Shown here: positions 19,310 to 31,333 of the stretch, one piece after another
Layout: the number at the start of each line of letters is the position of its first letter
Numbering within the stretch: the stretch's first letter is position 1
NCBI GenBank assembly: GCA_963920575.1
Contig: OY986974.1
Span: 992,001 to 1,056,000, forward strand
From: Narthecium ossifragum
Lineage: Eukaryota; Streptophyta; Magnoliopsida; Dioscoreales; Nartheciaceae
Length of the DNA stretch: 64,000 bases
Direction: 5' to 3'
Program-made: the position numbers and the translations under genes
Notes under the pieces: generated by a model
Database searches by the model: none
Told to the model about the DNA's origin: nothing
Seen by the model: only the letters and a program-made list of their open reading frames with translations

Positions 19310-22015
19310 AGACTATGTTGATGCCTACTCGGTTCTTTTGGTTCACTCTGACTTCCATTTAATTGGGATCGATTCAGCTATAAATTGGACTATAGCCCGA
19401 TTGGAATGCATTACCATCGAGAAGGGAAATATGATCATCAGCGATTGTGAAGCGAGGATGGCTGGTTTTCTATGGAGGTACATAAAGCTTTGCTTGTGCT
19501 GTGCATACTACAGACACCTATAGTTCTCTGTTTCTATTGATATCTCCATAAACAAAGAAGCAGCATTGATCGTATGAAGAAAGCATTGGTGTTTAGATGT
19601 TTGGCGGGCAACTTGCTGCGAATTCAGACCCAATTTGCCAGATTGCTGAAGTCTTCCTGCTTAATAAGCTGGTAAGGTTCTGATATAGGGTATACATTTT
19701 TGTTCTGTCAAAAATTTTACCCTCTTCACTGTAATTGGCATTCAGAACGTTAGTCTATTAGACTATGTATATCTTTTCCCATGTAATTGATAATTTTGCA
19801 AGAATCAATAGCAAATTTTGTTCCAATAGAAATATTAGATGAGTTGTTTATACCCAAAGGCCCATCTTTGGTGACAGGGACAGGGTATTAATGTGCTTTA
19901 TCTTTGATGATAACCCAGTCTACATAGCTGAAAGATGACACTAGATTTTCTTATTGTTTTCTTACTGAGCCTTTTCAGGTAAACGCCTTCGAAAAAATAG
20001 ACCTGATCTTCGCTATGTATGAGCAATCTTCCTATGAAAATGCATTCCAAGTGAACCTTCATATGATTTGGTTTCTTATATGCTCCTTAGAATAAAGTCT
20101 GAGTGATTTTTATGCAATGTTTTACGTTTTTGTCATTGCCAAAAGACTCAAGTTGGTAGTATTCAGCTCTTTGGTCCTTTGTGTCTTCTGTCAATGCTTT
20201 CGAATTGATTTCCAAACTAGAATTGGAACTGCCCAAACCTAGCGGGGTCATCAAGAGCTCTGAAATCTCCCGTGGCTTGTTTTTTTGGGTTAGGGAATCG
20301 TTAGGGAATCCCGGTCCCGGATAAGCCTATTTTATCCATGTATTGCATCATGTATTGCAGCTAAACATCCTCTAATTCTTATTTCTATCCTCACTTTTTA
20401 ATCAATAATTACTTCATTATCCTTATTTTTTAATCCGTCACGTCAACTTTATCTTTACTTTTTAATCAAATATTATTATTTTATCTTTACTTTTTAATCA
20501 AATATTATTATTTTATCATTATTTTTCAGCCAAATATCACACTTACCCCGTCGTACCAATCACTATACTCTCCGATCTTGAAATTACTTAACCGTCCAAG
20601 ATAACTTGGAATTGCTTACCCGTCCAAGAAAACTTGATTCATTTGCCGAAAAGATTTGCAAGTGATCCATGGTACTTGCTACTTTTGGGTGGTGACTATT
20701 GAGCAGGTGCAGTCATCAATGCTCATTTAGCTTTCAAAGATCTATTGACAAGACCCCTTCCCCACGTTACCCCTCCTTCCAGTCCAGTCCAGTACTCCTG
20801 AAACCATCCATGTAGACAATGAGAGGACATCTCTATCACTGAAGACCAACTAGAGGAAGCGGAAACATGGAAAAGAGATGTGTGCTGCTTGGTGTGCCAT
20901 GTGAGATAAAGGTGTGCGCTGCTCTTTCTGATCGTCTTGAGTGGATCTCATAGTGGCTTGTATGGTCTTCCGAGTCTCTGACAGTGTCCATTGCCATGGA
21001 TGATTGATCACTTGGTGGCTCTTCGCACTGTAAAACACTGTGGAGACTTCTTGCCTAAAGCTTAATGATTCATAGGCTAGTGACTAAATCGGACAGTTTA
21101 TTAGTGACCCTTTAATGGTAATCATATCTGGATTGACCTGCTACCATAGTGGTTTCAGCTATGATTACATATGAATTCACCTCTGCCTTGTAAATATGCT
21201 TGGATGATACTATCTGCCACTTTGGGAGCCCCGTGCATATGATGTGGACTTGACATGAAGAGCCATGTAGAATGGCAGGGGAGGCTGTTTCTTGTTTGAA
21301 TGAGCAAAGTTGGAGTTGTTTTCATGAACATAGCGGATCCATCTATAAGAGGTTAACTACAGATGCTAGTTTGGTGGGAGTTTGAAACTTTTGATTGCCG
21401 GCCAGCTCAAACAGTGGTGTTGTTTTTGTTTTTAGAGAGAGGGTGGTTATGGGCTGGGGACCGGCGAGGTGTTCGGGGCCACAGTCTGTGGACGATGCAG
21501 AGGGTTGGCAGGACATGGGGCAGCCAGCCCATCTGTGCATGTTCCCGTAGCCAGCAATCAGACATGGTAGCGTGGTGGGGTGTTCATTTGGATCCAAACA
21601 AATGCCAGTATATGCTACGAACAAATCTCTCGCTAGTCTAAGATTATGGGTTGGAGAATCCTCCATAATATACCAAGGTTCCCACCGAGGCATTGAGAAT
21701 CTGAACTTAATACGGCATTAAAGCTATAGTTTAAGCATTACCGGAAGGAGGGTAACTGGTAGCTTCGCTGAAAGTAAGAGGGCTTGCAGTAACCTATACA
21801 GCCATCAGCACTTATCCCAGCACGACTCGCATGCACATGCTCTGCCTTATAGATTTTCGCCATGATTGCAATCAAGTATTACCGGATCTCCGGTGTGGAC
21901 ATTATAGGGGCTTGGCACAACATCCCTCGGTGAAGCATTTGCCCTGAGTTGCAAGAGTTTGATTTGCTATATCAAGATTCGAAGTAGCAGCATTTAATGT
22001 TAAAAGATATTTCAT
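19310..22015. other. 3' flank of the U-box gene and intergenic DNA
   Basis: No gene is supported. 20395-20530 contains a tandem repeat of about 30 bp (CTTTACTTTTTAATCAAATA with TTATTATTTTAT), two good and two poor copies, within an AT-rich block. The polyadenylation site of the U-box transcript is probably in the first few hundred bases, but I cannot place it. Confidence 0.4.
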
Positions 22016-22023
22016 GCTGCAAT

Positions 22024-22386
22024 TAGAAGTGTCAAACAGGCCGGCCTGGCACGGCCATGCTTTGGCTTGCCCGGGCCGGGCCATTAACTTGGCGGGCTTG
22101 TGCCTGTGCCGGTCGCATGAGTCAAAACCTAAGCCTAACCAGGCCCAAAGCCCAACCACACGGAGTGCCATGCGGGTTTTAGCCCATGGGCTTGCTGGAA
22201 GCCTCCGAACGCATTGGAGTCTCTTCTGAGCTTAGGCTGCCCCAACTGCCTAACAGCTCAAGGGCCAAAAGGCCCAGGACCACAGCCCACAACTCAAACA
22301 AGCCTAACCGCCTAAGGCCCACAACTCAAACGGGCGGGCGGCCATGCCGCATGGCGGGCCTCCGCCCGGCCCGTTTGACATCTCTA
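22024..22386. mobile_element. hAT-like MITE, GC-rich interior
   Basis: The left terminus TAGAAGTGTCAAACAGGCC and the right terminus, reverse-complemented TAGAGATGTCAAACGGGCC, form 19-bp inverted repeats. Flanking 8-mers GCTGCAAT (22016-22023) and ACTGCGAT (22387-22394) match at 6 of 8 positions, an aged hAT-type target duplication. The 363-bp interior is full of GGGCCGGGC/GCCCAAGCCC strings and is non-coding. Confidence 0.7.
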
Positions 22387-22574
22387 ACTGCGATGTCAAG
22401 TGGCGGCCAATATAGCCAACCAAAAGGCTCCTTTAATTTTTGCAACTAAACAACAATAGTCATTTGGGCCGAGATAGATAGCACCGGCTGACCACCGTGA
22501 TCTATGGGCTAGCCCCTTCACTATCTGCAATCCAATGCTTTCTAGCAATCCAATGCACCTTTGGAAAGCACTTA

Positions 22575-23403
22575 TTGGTGTCCACTTATGGGGTAAGAAT
22601 GATATGGAAAAACATGAATAGAATTGTCTTTGATGGTGTAGTAGACTCCCCGGAGACCTCGCAAGAACGATCCTGTGAAAAGCTAAAGAATAGAAGATGC
22701 GGGGCAGAACATAAAAGAGAAGAGATGATGAGTCAAACTCATCACGTCACAGGCTCATGGTGGTCCGGACTGATGGAGCCTATTTATTCAACAGTGGAAT
22801 TGCAGGTTTTGGAGCAGTCTGCTGGAATGACCGGGTGGGGGGTAAGCGTGGGAGATTGAAGAGGATGGTATTGCCAACAACGATGCTAATGCAGAGCTCA
22901 TAGCCTTGGCCTTGTAGTATGGGAAACTAAAAGCAGTGGCATCACCCGGTTGTTGATGGAATCAGATGCCAAGGACTTGGTGGAATGCTTAAATGGAAGA
23001 AGACGATGGCCGTGCGATCTTAAGGACCGCATTCAGAATTTCTACTTATCTACTGCGGGACTAGAGGAATGTCACATGAGATTTATACCCAAGGAGGAAA
23101 ACGGAATTGCTGACCAGCTTGCTAGAGCTGGAGCAGGGCGTGCCGCCCAATTTTGAAGCAGAGATGCTGCCCAGTTCTGTCTAGGTGGAGTGGTGCAGCT
23201 AGATTTGTTGATCGGGATGCCGGATGGAGGACCGGTGAACCCACTCTGTAATGATTGAGTTGTATTCCTCTGTTCTCCCCGGCCTTAGTTCTCCCCGGCC
23301 TTAGGCAAGCTCATCTAAGTTAGGCAAGCCCATGTAAGTTGACTGCTTAGATGTTGTCGCCTCGGGACTCACTTTGTCAAAAAAAAAAAAAAAAAAAAAA
23401 AAA
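22575..23403 (+). mobile_element. LINE retrotransposon 3' end 1 (RNase H remnant, poly-A)
   Basis: A 5'-truncated non-LTR element. It begins with a WKNMNRIVFDG-type segment normally found just after the zf-RVT zinc finger. RNase H motifs follow: TDGAY (about 22770), NAELIALAL, LMESDAKDLVECL and IPKEENGIADQLARAG. A TAG stop and a frameshift near 22905-22950 separate them, so it is dead. The 3' end reads GACTCACTTTGTC followed by 25 A (23379-23403). The tail matches the other LINE at 25741-29258. Confidence 0.8.
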
Positions 23404-25740
23404 CTCCCATGTCTCGCCTGCATGATGAAAAGATGGCTGTCCCGTTCTTAGTCTGCTTTGAGACTTTAAAATTGAAATCTAGCACCAGACTTTTGATGAT
23501 AACCGTGTTTTAATTGAAAAAAGTCGCAATGATTAGAAAATGGAAAAACGTACACTTTCATACTATTCTTATTCGTAGTAGGTGAAATTAATCTTCTCTC
23601 ATTGAGCTTGAGATACTTCAATTCTTTTATCTGTGCATCAGCTCCATTAATTGTTCCGGTTCCAACGGTTGAATAGATTTGGGAATTGTTAAACGCTTGG
23701 AATACTCTGGTCTAATTGTTTTGAATCTTTGGTTTGTAAGATATATACTCAATCTTTACCATATATAGTATAAGAGTTTCACCACAAGCATTTGATGGTG
23801 ATCAAAGATGTACTGCCGACAGCCATGATATCATAAACATTAGATATATGTAATCTTCATCAGTCATCAGTCATCAGTCATCAGTCATTTAGAAGTAAAA
23901 GATAGCACCCCACAATCATTTTAGTTTCTCTACAATATCTCTTTGAGTTAACTTTCTCAAGCCATCCTTGCTTGTGCATCATATCATCGGATGCCTATAG
24001 GTTGGAAATTTTGTATATGAACAATTAGCGAATGCTATTGCTAGATTATTAGCGAAAATCTAGGCGCAAGAGGGATTCCAAGTAATGAAGGCTAGCTATT
24101 TCAAGTCTATCAGTTTCAGGGTACCAATCCTGAACTTAAAATGATGTCCTATGTTGACTCCCACTAGCTTGTAAGAATCAACCTTTGGATATTATTATTC
24201 TTGTGGAGCGCATGAGACCTAACTTTTAATTTCCAAGTAATTAAGTACTACTCTAGATTGAACATATACAGTTACGGAATCATATGATGAGTGATGATAG
24301 GCTTAAGCTTGTTTGAATGGAATAGTTTGACTTTTAACTCTCTTGAAGACTTTTTCTTAATCTTGGTCAGCTTCAGAGCGATACTTGACCTTCTCGAAGA
24401 TCTGATATCATATCCAAATCTTATCAACTTTCGCTGATGGTTTTGATGCTTGGTTTGGTGTTAGATATTCAATAATTAAACCCCATTGATTCGCTTGAGT
24501 TTTGTTGAATACATCTGCTTGCAAGTCTTTTTTTATTAAACTCAACTCAAAGGCTTAAGCTGATAAGAAATTAAGAATTGAGTTTATATAAATATAATTT
24601 AACACGCCCCTCACGGGAGAGGGCGAATTAATATAAAAACAGTCTAACATTATGAACCTGGTTTAGAATCTCTATAATCCTTGAACAGAGTGGTAGCTGA
24701 AGGGAAATTGAATCTTGAACTAGCTTTGTGTAGATGTTCACTTCATCTACATTGATTGATAGGCTGAGTTTTGCTGCACATTTCTGCACTTGAGACTTGC
24801 GAACCTTCTGAGACCATCTATAAGCCTTGAACAGAACTTATTAGGAAATAATATTTCCTGATTCTTTGATTTATTTTCCCTTCCATACTTATCCTATGTA
24901 TATGGTAACAGTATATCTCACAAATCATGTACAATTAATGAATACCAAATTTAACAGAATTAATGGTCTTTGAATGAGGAATGGAACAGTGATCAATCTT
25001 TGTGTTGAATGCAATAAAAAACTAGCTAGGTGCTGCTTCGTTATGCCAACTTCTTTCTTAATTTCTTCCTCATCAGCACTGTTTTTTCTCTATAGAACAG
25101 GGATGTATGAATCATTTCTTTAATTTCTAAGATTAATCCAGTCACTTTTTTATTATCTTAAATCTCGATCGATGCCCAATAACACGAACAATCTGACTAT
25201 ATATAGCTTTCTTGATCCATTATCATGCAAACTTTGAGGACCAGATCAGCCTGGTCTTTAATGGTAATGAATAGCCAGGCCACGAGAGGGTGATTTGCAG
25301 TTGAGCCAACAGAATTATTTAATGTGGTCTTTTGACCCTTGAACAGAGAATGTCAAAACCGGGGACCTTCTGGTTAATGCGTTATAGTTGCGTGTTCTTA
25401 TACTAGATTTCGTCATACTTTGAGGATGGATAAGGGTTTGCTTTGATTATTAGACAAGAATTACCTCAGTGAGCTACTCTCAATTTGTATATTCTGAGTT
25501 TAATTATGAACTCAATGGCGTACTAAACCTTCCCTTTTTCCGTCATTCGTAGAGTTCAAGTACGTTTTAAAGCTATGTATATGTCATGTTGGTATTGGGA
25601 TCTCCTCCACTCGGGGCGAATCCAAAGTATCCTATGATCGACTTATGAGAGGAAGAAACAAGCAGAAGTAAACCACCACACACAGAGCACAAGAAAAAAA
25701 AAACCCAGCGACGACTATTAGAAGGATGCTTCACCGAAAG
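23404..25740. other. Intergenic DNA, no gene recognised
   Basis: Moderately AT-rich sequence with no domain-bearing frame. A short CATCAGT microsatellite (about 23861-23887) is present. Unannotated decayed transposon sequence is possible. Confidence 0.4.
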
Positions 25741-26504
25741 TGTCCAAGGAGGATGTCTCTCTGGAACTTGTACTTTGTCATCGGACCGATTTTGCCCTCG
25801 GTGTCGGTTGAAAGATAAGACGTTGGAACATATCTTGTTCCACTGTGGATATGCAAGGAGGGTTTGGCAAGGGGTGGTCGAGGGGGTTAATCAAGGGAGG
25901 TTAGATGAAATGGAGGATGCTTTCCAGTTACTTATGAAGCCTGCGAAGACAGAGGAGGATACCCTAGTTAAATCTCTGATTGCTTATACTATGTGGTGCT
26001 TATGGAAGGATCGGTGTAGAGTGATGGCAAATGAGGACAGCTATGCAGTTAAGGATATGATTAGATCCATCAGGTGGTAAGCTAGAGAATTCCTAGTAGT
26101 TGACAAGGAAAGAAAGGGGTAGCTAAAGAATTGGAGTGGGATGGCATTGTAATCCAAACAGACGCGGCGGTGAATTTAGGAAAAGGCAAGACGGGCATTG
26201 GGGAGGTGTGTGTGGATGAGGCGGATGTTATTATGTGGATGGAAGGCGGGTTGAGGGAGGTCTCGTCGGTGATTGTTGGGGAGCTTCACACTATTGAGCT
26301 TGCGTTGAGGGAGGCTACGAAGCGTGGATCCCGTCGGGTTATAGTTGAGACAGATTCCCTGTTTGCTACGAGCATACTAGAGGGTTTGATTCCTGCTGCT
26401 GGAGACTGTATGCACATTGTGCAAGAGATATGGTGGGCAAGACGCGGATTTGTGGAAGTGGCAGTTAGATACATTCCCCGGGAAGAGAGTGTTCGGGTGG
26501 ACTG

Positions 26505-29116
26505 TGTCACACCCCGACCCAGAAAACCCATCCGAGCCGAGGCGTGAGGGGAAACCTACACTATTCATCTCCAAGTGGCGCGATACAAAGCGGAATTATA
26601 TAAAAACTTAAACAATTTACAATCCAGAGGTAAACAGATATTCAATTCAATAACATCAGTTGTACTATTACAAGATCTTCCAATAAAAGAATATTGTACA
26701 TCAAATCTCAAAAGTCCTCGAATGATACATAATTTACAAAAAAAACGTCAAGTGTACAACTGATCATCCTCCAGCAACCTCAAGCGCCTTTGGATGTACT
26801 CGCGCCACCAAAGCTGATCCGTCGGCTCTACTGAAGAAGAACTGGCGCCTGCACCTGCAAACGCAGCCCGGGTAGGAGTGAGCGATAAGCTCAGTAGGGT
26901 TCTACTCTACGGCACACTGAAGGGAGGAAAACAACAACAGTGTTGTCTCCCCGCACAAGTCTAAGGAATGCCACGGGGTTCCACAACCCCTGCCGACTAC
27001 CCCAAGGCTCCTACTCTTCTCAACCGACCACGCTGGGACGCATTCTCCAAACACGCTGGGAGGAAACAGAGAACAAGAACCAGTAGGATCACCCTTACCC
27101 AGCAGGAAGCCACTGCCTGGGGACCATGTCAGGGGCACCGGCAACCATCCTTAGCACTTGGCCTTGGGAGACCAACACGACCTCTAAACCTCAAACATTA
27201 ATCAGAGTCAACTAGCGTGCATCCTCAATCACAAAAGATTCTAATCAACCATCACCCTAATCTTGACTACCCAGCCGCGGTCCTAATGGCTAGATCCGAG
27301 CTACCCGAGAGCCTCGGATCGGCGATCAACTCATCGCCCGCCTAACCTCAGATGCCTCTAATGCAAACAAGATGAATGCAATGCTCAGGCACAGATAACA
27401 AGATATAAGCATGCAACAAGATGACATTAATCATACAGGGCTAGGCATAGCTTACAGCTAGCCAAAGGGGTAAGCATAGCAAAGGCCTCAAATACAGAAT
27501 ATCTATGCTAACCAAACAAAGATACTGAGCCAAGCATAGAACATAGATATACAATAGTCTTCAGTGCTCTCTTGCACCTGACAGACTAAGGTTCCACAGT
27601 TACCCCGCAGGTAACTGACCACATTTATACAATAGCCCTCGGCACTCGCCGGCAAGAGGCTAAGGTTCCACAATTTCACATTAGCTAGCACTCATAGCTA
27701 GCTAATGGCTAAGCAAAGCAATTTAGCATTTAACTACCATTCAACTAAGTATTAAATGCAATCAAAAACCTTAGATTTGCTCAAAAAGGGAACTACTCGA
27801 ATCGATCCTCAAACCCGGTAGAAATCACTTGAAAACTCTACAAAATCCACTTGAAAACTTCCCAACATGTTTGAAGATCAATCTCGATTGAAAGTCACTT
27901 AAGAAAAGCCAGAAAACCATATTCAAGGGCCCACGGACGATGTTACGGTCGATCCACCGATCGACCGTGAGGCCACGGACGATGTGACGGTCGATCCACT
28001 GATTGACCGTGAGGCCAAAACTAGGAAAACCACATGGCGATGGTCGATCCGCCCATCGACCGTGGGAAGCCCCAAACGAGACAGAGCCTCACGGACGATG
28101 CGACGGTCGATCCGCCCATCGACCGTGAGGCGGGATGAAAAGAGAGAAGACCCACGGTCGATCGACCCATCGACCGTGGGAGGCCAAAATCCCGACAGAG
28201 CCTGACGGTCGATGCGACGGTCGACCGTCAGGCCCAGAAAGAGCAAATCAATGCTTGACGGTCGATGCACCGATCGACCGTCGGGCCTCAGGCACAGTTC
28301 ACCAGAACAGTGCCGGAAATCCAATTTCTTGGATTTCAAGGATCAATCCAAGTTGGAAAACGATGAAACTTTGCAAGCATGCATAAAAGATGATGGGGAA
28401 TCCAATGATGCAAAGAAATCATATTTTCGACGGTTAAATCATCAATTTAGGTCAAAACGATCGAAAACCGATAAACGGCGAGAATACCGAAAACCAGCCG
28501 TTAAAATGCCGAAGTCGCGGGGTAGGAATACAAGAAACAAGCCACATCACATGTGCTACAAGTTACACAACATTCTAATAAGTATCCCTACAGCGAACAA
28601 GCATTAAACCTATCCTAGGAGAACCCGATCCAAGGATCGAGGTAGAAACACCTACTTGAAGATATAGGGCAGCTCCTCCACGCATCCCCCTACTCCGATC
28701 GCCAGAATCCGCTCCTCGAAGCCACGCCTCCGAATGCCCTAGCACTCAGCCGAAGGAGAGAGAGAAGAAGAAAGAGAACGCAGGAGAAGAAAAGAAAGAA
28801 AGAAAGAGAGAAGGAAGGCTTAAATAGAAAACTGAAATCACTCCCAGCCGTCCGATTCGATCTCTCCCGATCGAGCTCCGATCTTCCGATCGGACTCACC
28901 CTAAAGGTTCTAATCAAACACATACATCAATCAAAGGTCATGTGTGCAACGCGGGTGTGAAACTGACCACCAGGGAGCATATTTACCAAAATGCCACTAG
29001 GGTCAAAAATAGCGATGCGATCAACCGATCGCATCTCAAGGGCAACCGGGCCAAACCACAAACCCAGGCCCTCGACCTAACGCGGTCGGACCAGGTTGGA
29101 GGTACGGGTCCTCACA
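26505..29116. mobile_element. Probable solo LTR inserted in the LINE
   Basis: The insert begins TGTCACACCCCGACCC and ends GGGTCCTCACA, giving TG..CA ends as in plant LTR retrotransposons. Flanking 5-mers GACTG (26500-26504) and TACTG (29117-29121) differ at one base. No gag-pol coding was seen in 2.6 kb, so a long solo LTR is the simplest reading; a non-autonomous LARD-type element is the alternative. It carries a palindrome-rich block at 27930-28292. Confidence 0.6.
27930..28292. repeat. Array of CGGTCGAT..ATCGACCGT palindromic modules
   Basis: About seven modules of the form ACGGTCGATCCGCCCATCGACCGT-like inverted repeats (arms of 8-10 bp, spacer 4-8) are separated by variable spacers sharing CACGGACGATG and GACAGAGCCT. 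Some are perfect, others differ by one or two bases. They lie wholly within the LTR-like insert and generate overlapping artificial open frames on both strands. Confidence 0.75.
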
Positions 29117-29997
29117 TACTGGGTTGCCAAAGAAGCGTTGGAGATAGATTCAGTGCTCATGGTTGAGGAAGCTGCCAGGGGTATGTCCATGGTAGCCTCA
29201 TTGTTCGGTGATGTGACTCTAGCCTAACGGCTCAATTTGTCAAAAAAAAAAAAAAAAAGACCACTAAAAGGAAGGAACTCAATTAATCAAATAAAAAAAA
29301 GACTTACAGAGACCGAGCGTTAGAGTGTGGAGGCAAAAATCCCAACTAAAAAACAAAACAAAAAAAAACACCTTTCCTGTGCAGGATCACTTCTAGGTGA
29401 ACGTAACACGAAGTCCACTCTGGCGGTAACCAGAACCCGCCAGCCGCCCTACGTGAGCACGTGTAGGGTTAGCAGAAGATGAACGGCTAGAATGTCTCGG
29501 TCGTTCATCACGTACAAAGTTGGAACCGTGAATTCGACGGTGGTCCCACGTGTCACCAATCAAGGCCGTCGGCGCTACTCCGCGATCGTCATGATGTTGA
29601 AACATAAACCGTCCACCCAATTTGTGGACCCGTTGATGGTGATTTGACTCCCACAGCGGACGGTGGAGATCTTTTCCATAATAACTCATGATAGAATTAG
29701 TAATCATGTGGACCTCATTTTAGCCCACGTTTGAAGATGAATGACATCTAAATGAGATGGTCGAAATTGGAGATCGAACAACATAGGATTAGTATCGCTC
29801 GCCGCTAATGAGACGTCGATTTAAGATCATATCATTGTATGAATTGTAAGGTTAAAATCCATGATCGAGGTTTTAATTCGATCATAACTCAACAATCGTC
29901 GGGTTTAAGTGATTTCGTTGATAAGAAATTAAGGCTTTGGATGAATAAGGTCTTGGATTGAGATGAGTTTAATATCTCAATCAAATCCACCATCTAA

Positions 29998-30167
29998 GGG
30001 CCTGTTTGGCAGAAGGTCAAAATGTGGAATGCAAGGGATCCGCGGCTTGGCGGATTTCGCGGATTCCGAAAAATCGGAATCCGCACATGCAGCCAAACAA
30101 TCAACTGGAATGCACCATTCCTCTAATCATAGGGATTCGCCGGATACCGAGCCATCCAAACAGGCCC
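29998..30167. mobile_element. Tourist-like (PIF/Harbinger) MITE, second copy
   Basis: Ends GGGCCTGTTTGG and CCAAACAGGCCC form a perfect 12-bp inverted repeat, flanked by TAA on both sides (29995-29997, 30168-30170). The interior is the reverse complement of the family seen at 16434-16617 (shared ATTCCGAAAAATCGGAAT-type core). Its perfect termini suggest a younger copy. Confidence 0.85.
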
Positions 30168-30170
30168 TAA

Positions 30171-31200
30171 GACAAGAATGAAAAGGTAGGATAGTGATGG
30201 CTTAGGGTGGTTCTAGCACCTCAAGATCTCCCGGGAGAATATATTCCGAGATACAATCTCTCGGGAGATTATATCCATCCATATCCCCTCCCGTGAAACA
30301 AACATGACCATAACTCTTTCCGGGCTATTCCGAATACGAGGGGTCCGAGTCCAAGTGAGAATAGTAATATATGGTATAATACTACAATAATTTTGCTATT
30401 TTGTTATCACATTTTGCAACATGAAATTGTAAAATTGTGGTCACGAAAGCGTTTACCATCAAATTTGTCGTGCTACTTATAATTTTGTTTACCTGTAGGA
30501 ATTTTGGATGTGTGAAAACTATAACTAGTCTCACCTTGAGATAATTTTAAATGGTTGTTGATTTGAGAAAACTTGGGTGGTTTGGTTTCGTGCACGCTTT
30601 GATGTTTTTATTTATAAATTTGTTTTACAATTTTTATGAAATTAGTAGAGAATGTGTGTTGGTTTCGGAAACTTATATTTTGCGGCATTTTTAACATAAT
30701 GTTGGAAATGTCGATTTGGTGAAATACATATTTAGCTATCAAGTTCCTAGAAATTTTTCAAATTTTTAACTACAATAGTCAAATCAAAATTACGTCGATA
30801 GACAGGTTCTTGTAGTTCCTGTTAGTCAATAGGCTCATCTAATCAAACAAAAAAAAACTAGTTCTGTGCATCTTGTAGGGGTCTACTTTTCACCCGTCTT
30901 AGAGCTCAGCTTATATATATATAAAAAAAAAAACAAACTAGTTCAGGGTTTTAACGCATGAAAAAAGTTCAGCCAACACTATGAAAGAGGTGATAAATAA
31001 ACGCATGGGAAAATAATATCCGAAGGGAGGGTGGGGGGGTAATTATCCCGCCCGCAGTTATGGGACACGACATCAAGCGTCACTTGCGTCGGTGCGCCAC
31101 GAGGTAGGTGACTCTACACGTAAAGAAACGATGGCGGCGGGGTCTCATGTAGCCCGCGAAATTTGACCCGATTGCCACGTTGGCGCCTCACGCACGGGAG
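30171..31200. other. Intergenic DNA upstream of the VQ gene
   Basis: AT-rich with no coding signal. 30225-30300 contains CTCCCGGGAG palindromes flanking a TCTCGGGAGATTATATC repeat. The distal promoter of the VQ gene would lie at 31000-31200, where GC content rises. Confidence 0.4.
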
Positions 31201-31259
31201 AGCCGCCGCAATGACGTCATGCATGCCCCCCACTCCTCTAATAAAGCTCTTGATATAAA
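31201..31259 (+). promoter_or_regulatory. VQ gene core promoter: GCC-box, TGACGTCA, TATAAA
   Basis: AGCCGCC (31201-31207) matches the GCC-box bound by ERF factors. TGACGTCA (31212-31219) is a perfect palindromic bZIP site of the as-1/TGA type. TATAAA (31254-31259) lies 35 bp further on, 75 bases before the chosen ATG at 31334. This compact arrangement is typical of ethylene-, jasmonate- or salicylate-responsive plant promoters; binding here is inferred. Confidence 0.55.
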
Positions 31260-31333
31260 CTCAGGGACCTCACAGCCAGCATCCCTCCCATCCCCAAAAC
31301 GTGCCAAGAGAGATCAAGACCAAAGCCGAGATC

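Larger units (their letters stand above)
25741..29258 (+). mobile_element. LINE 3' end 2, split by an LTR insertion
   Basis: Part one (25741-26504) encodes a zf-RVT zinc finger (FCPRC..LEHILFHC, about 25785-25850) and then RNase H (IQTDAAVNLGKGKTGIG, GELHTIELAL, VETDS, VRYIPREESVRVD). Part two (29117-29258) resumes the same protein: joined at the insertion point the frame reads VDWVAKEALEIDS, running to a stop before CTCAATTTGTC and 17 A. The 2.6 kb between is a probable LTR. The missing 5' part (endonuclease, reverse transcriptase) marks it as a truncated, inactive copy. Confidence 0.85.

Noticed and set aside
22186..22449. Frame across the hAT MITE
   Set aside because: It spans a transposon boundary and consists of translated GGCCC repeats.
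27923..28607. Three overlapping open frames rich in VDGRIDR/RPSTV repeats
   Set aside because: They are translations of the CGGTCGAT palindrome array inside the LTR-like insert.
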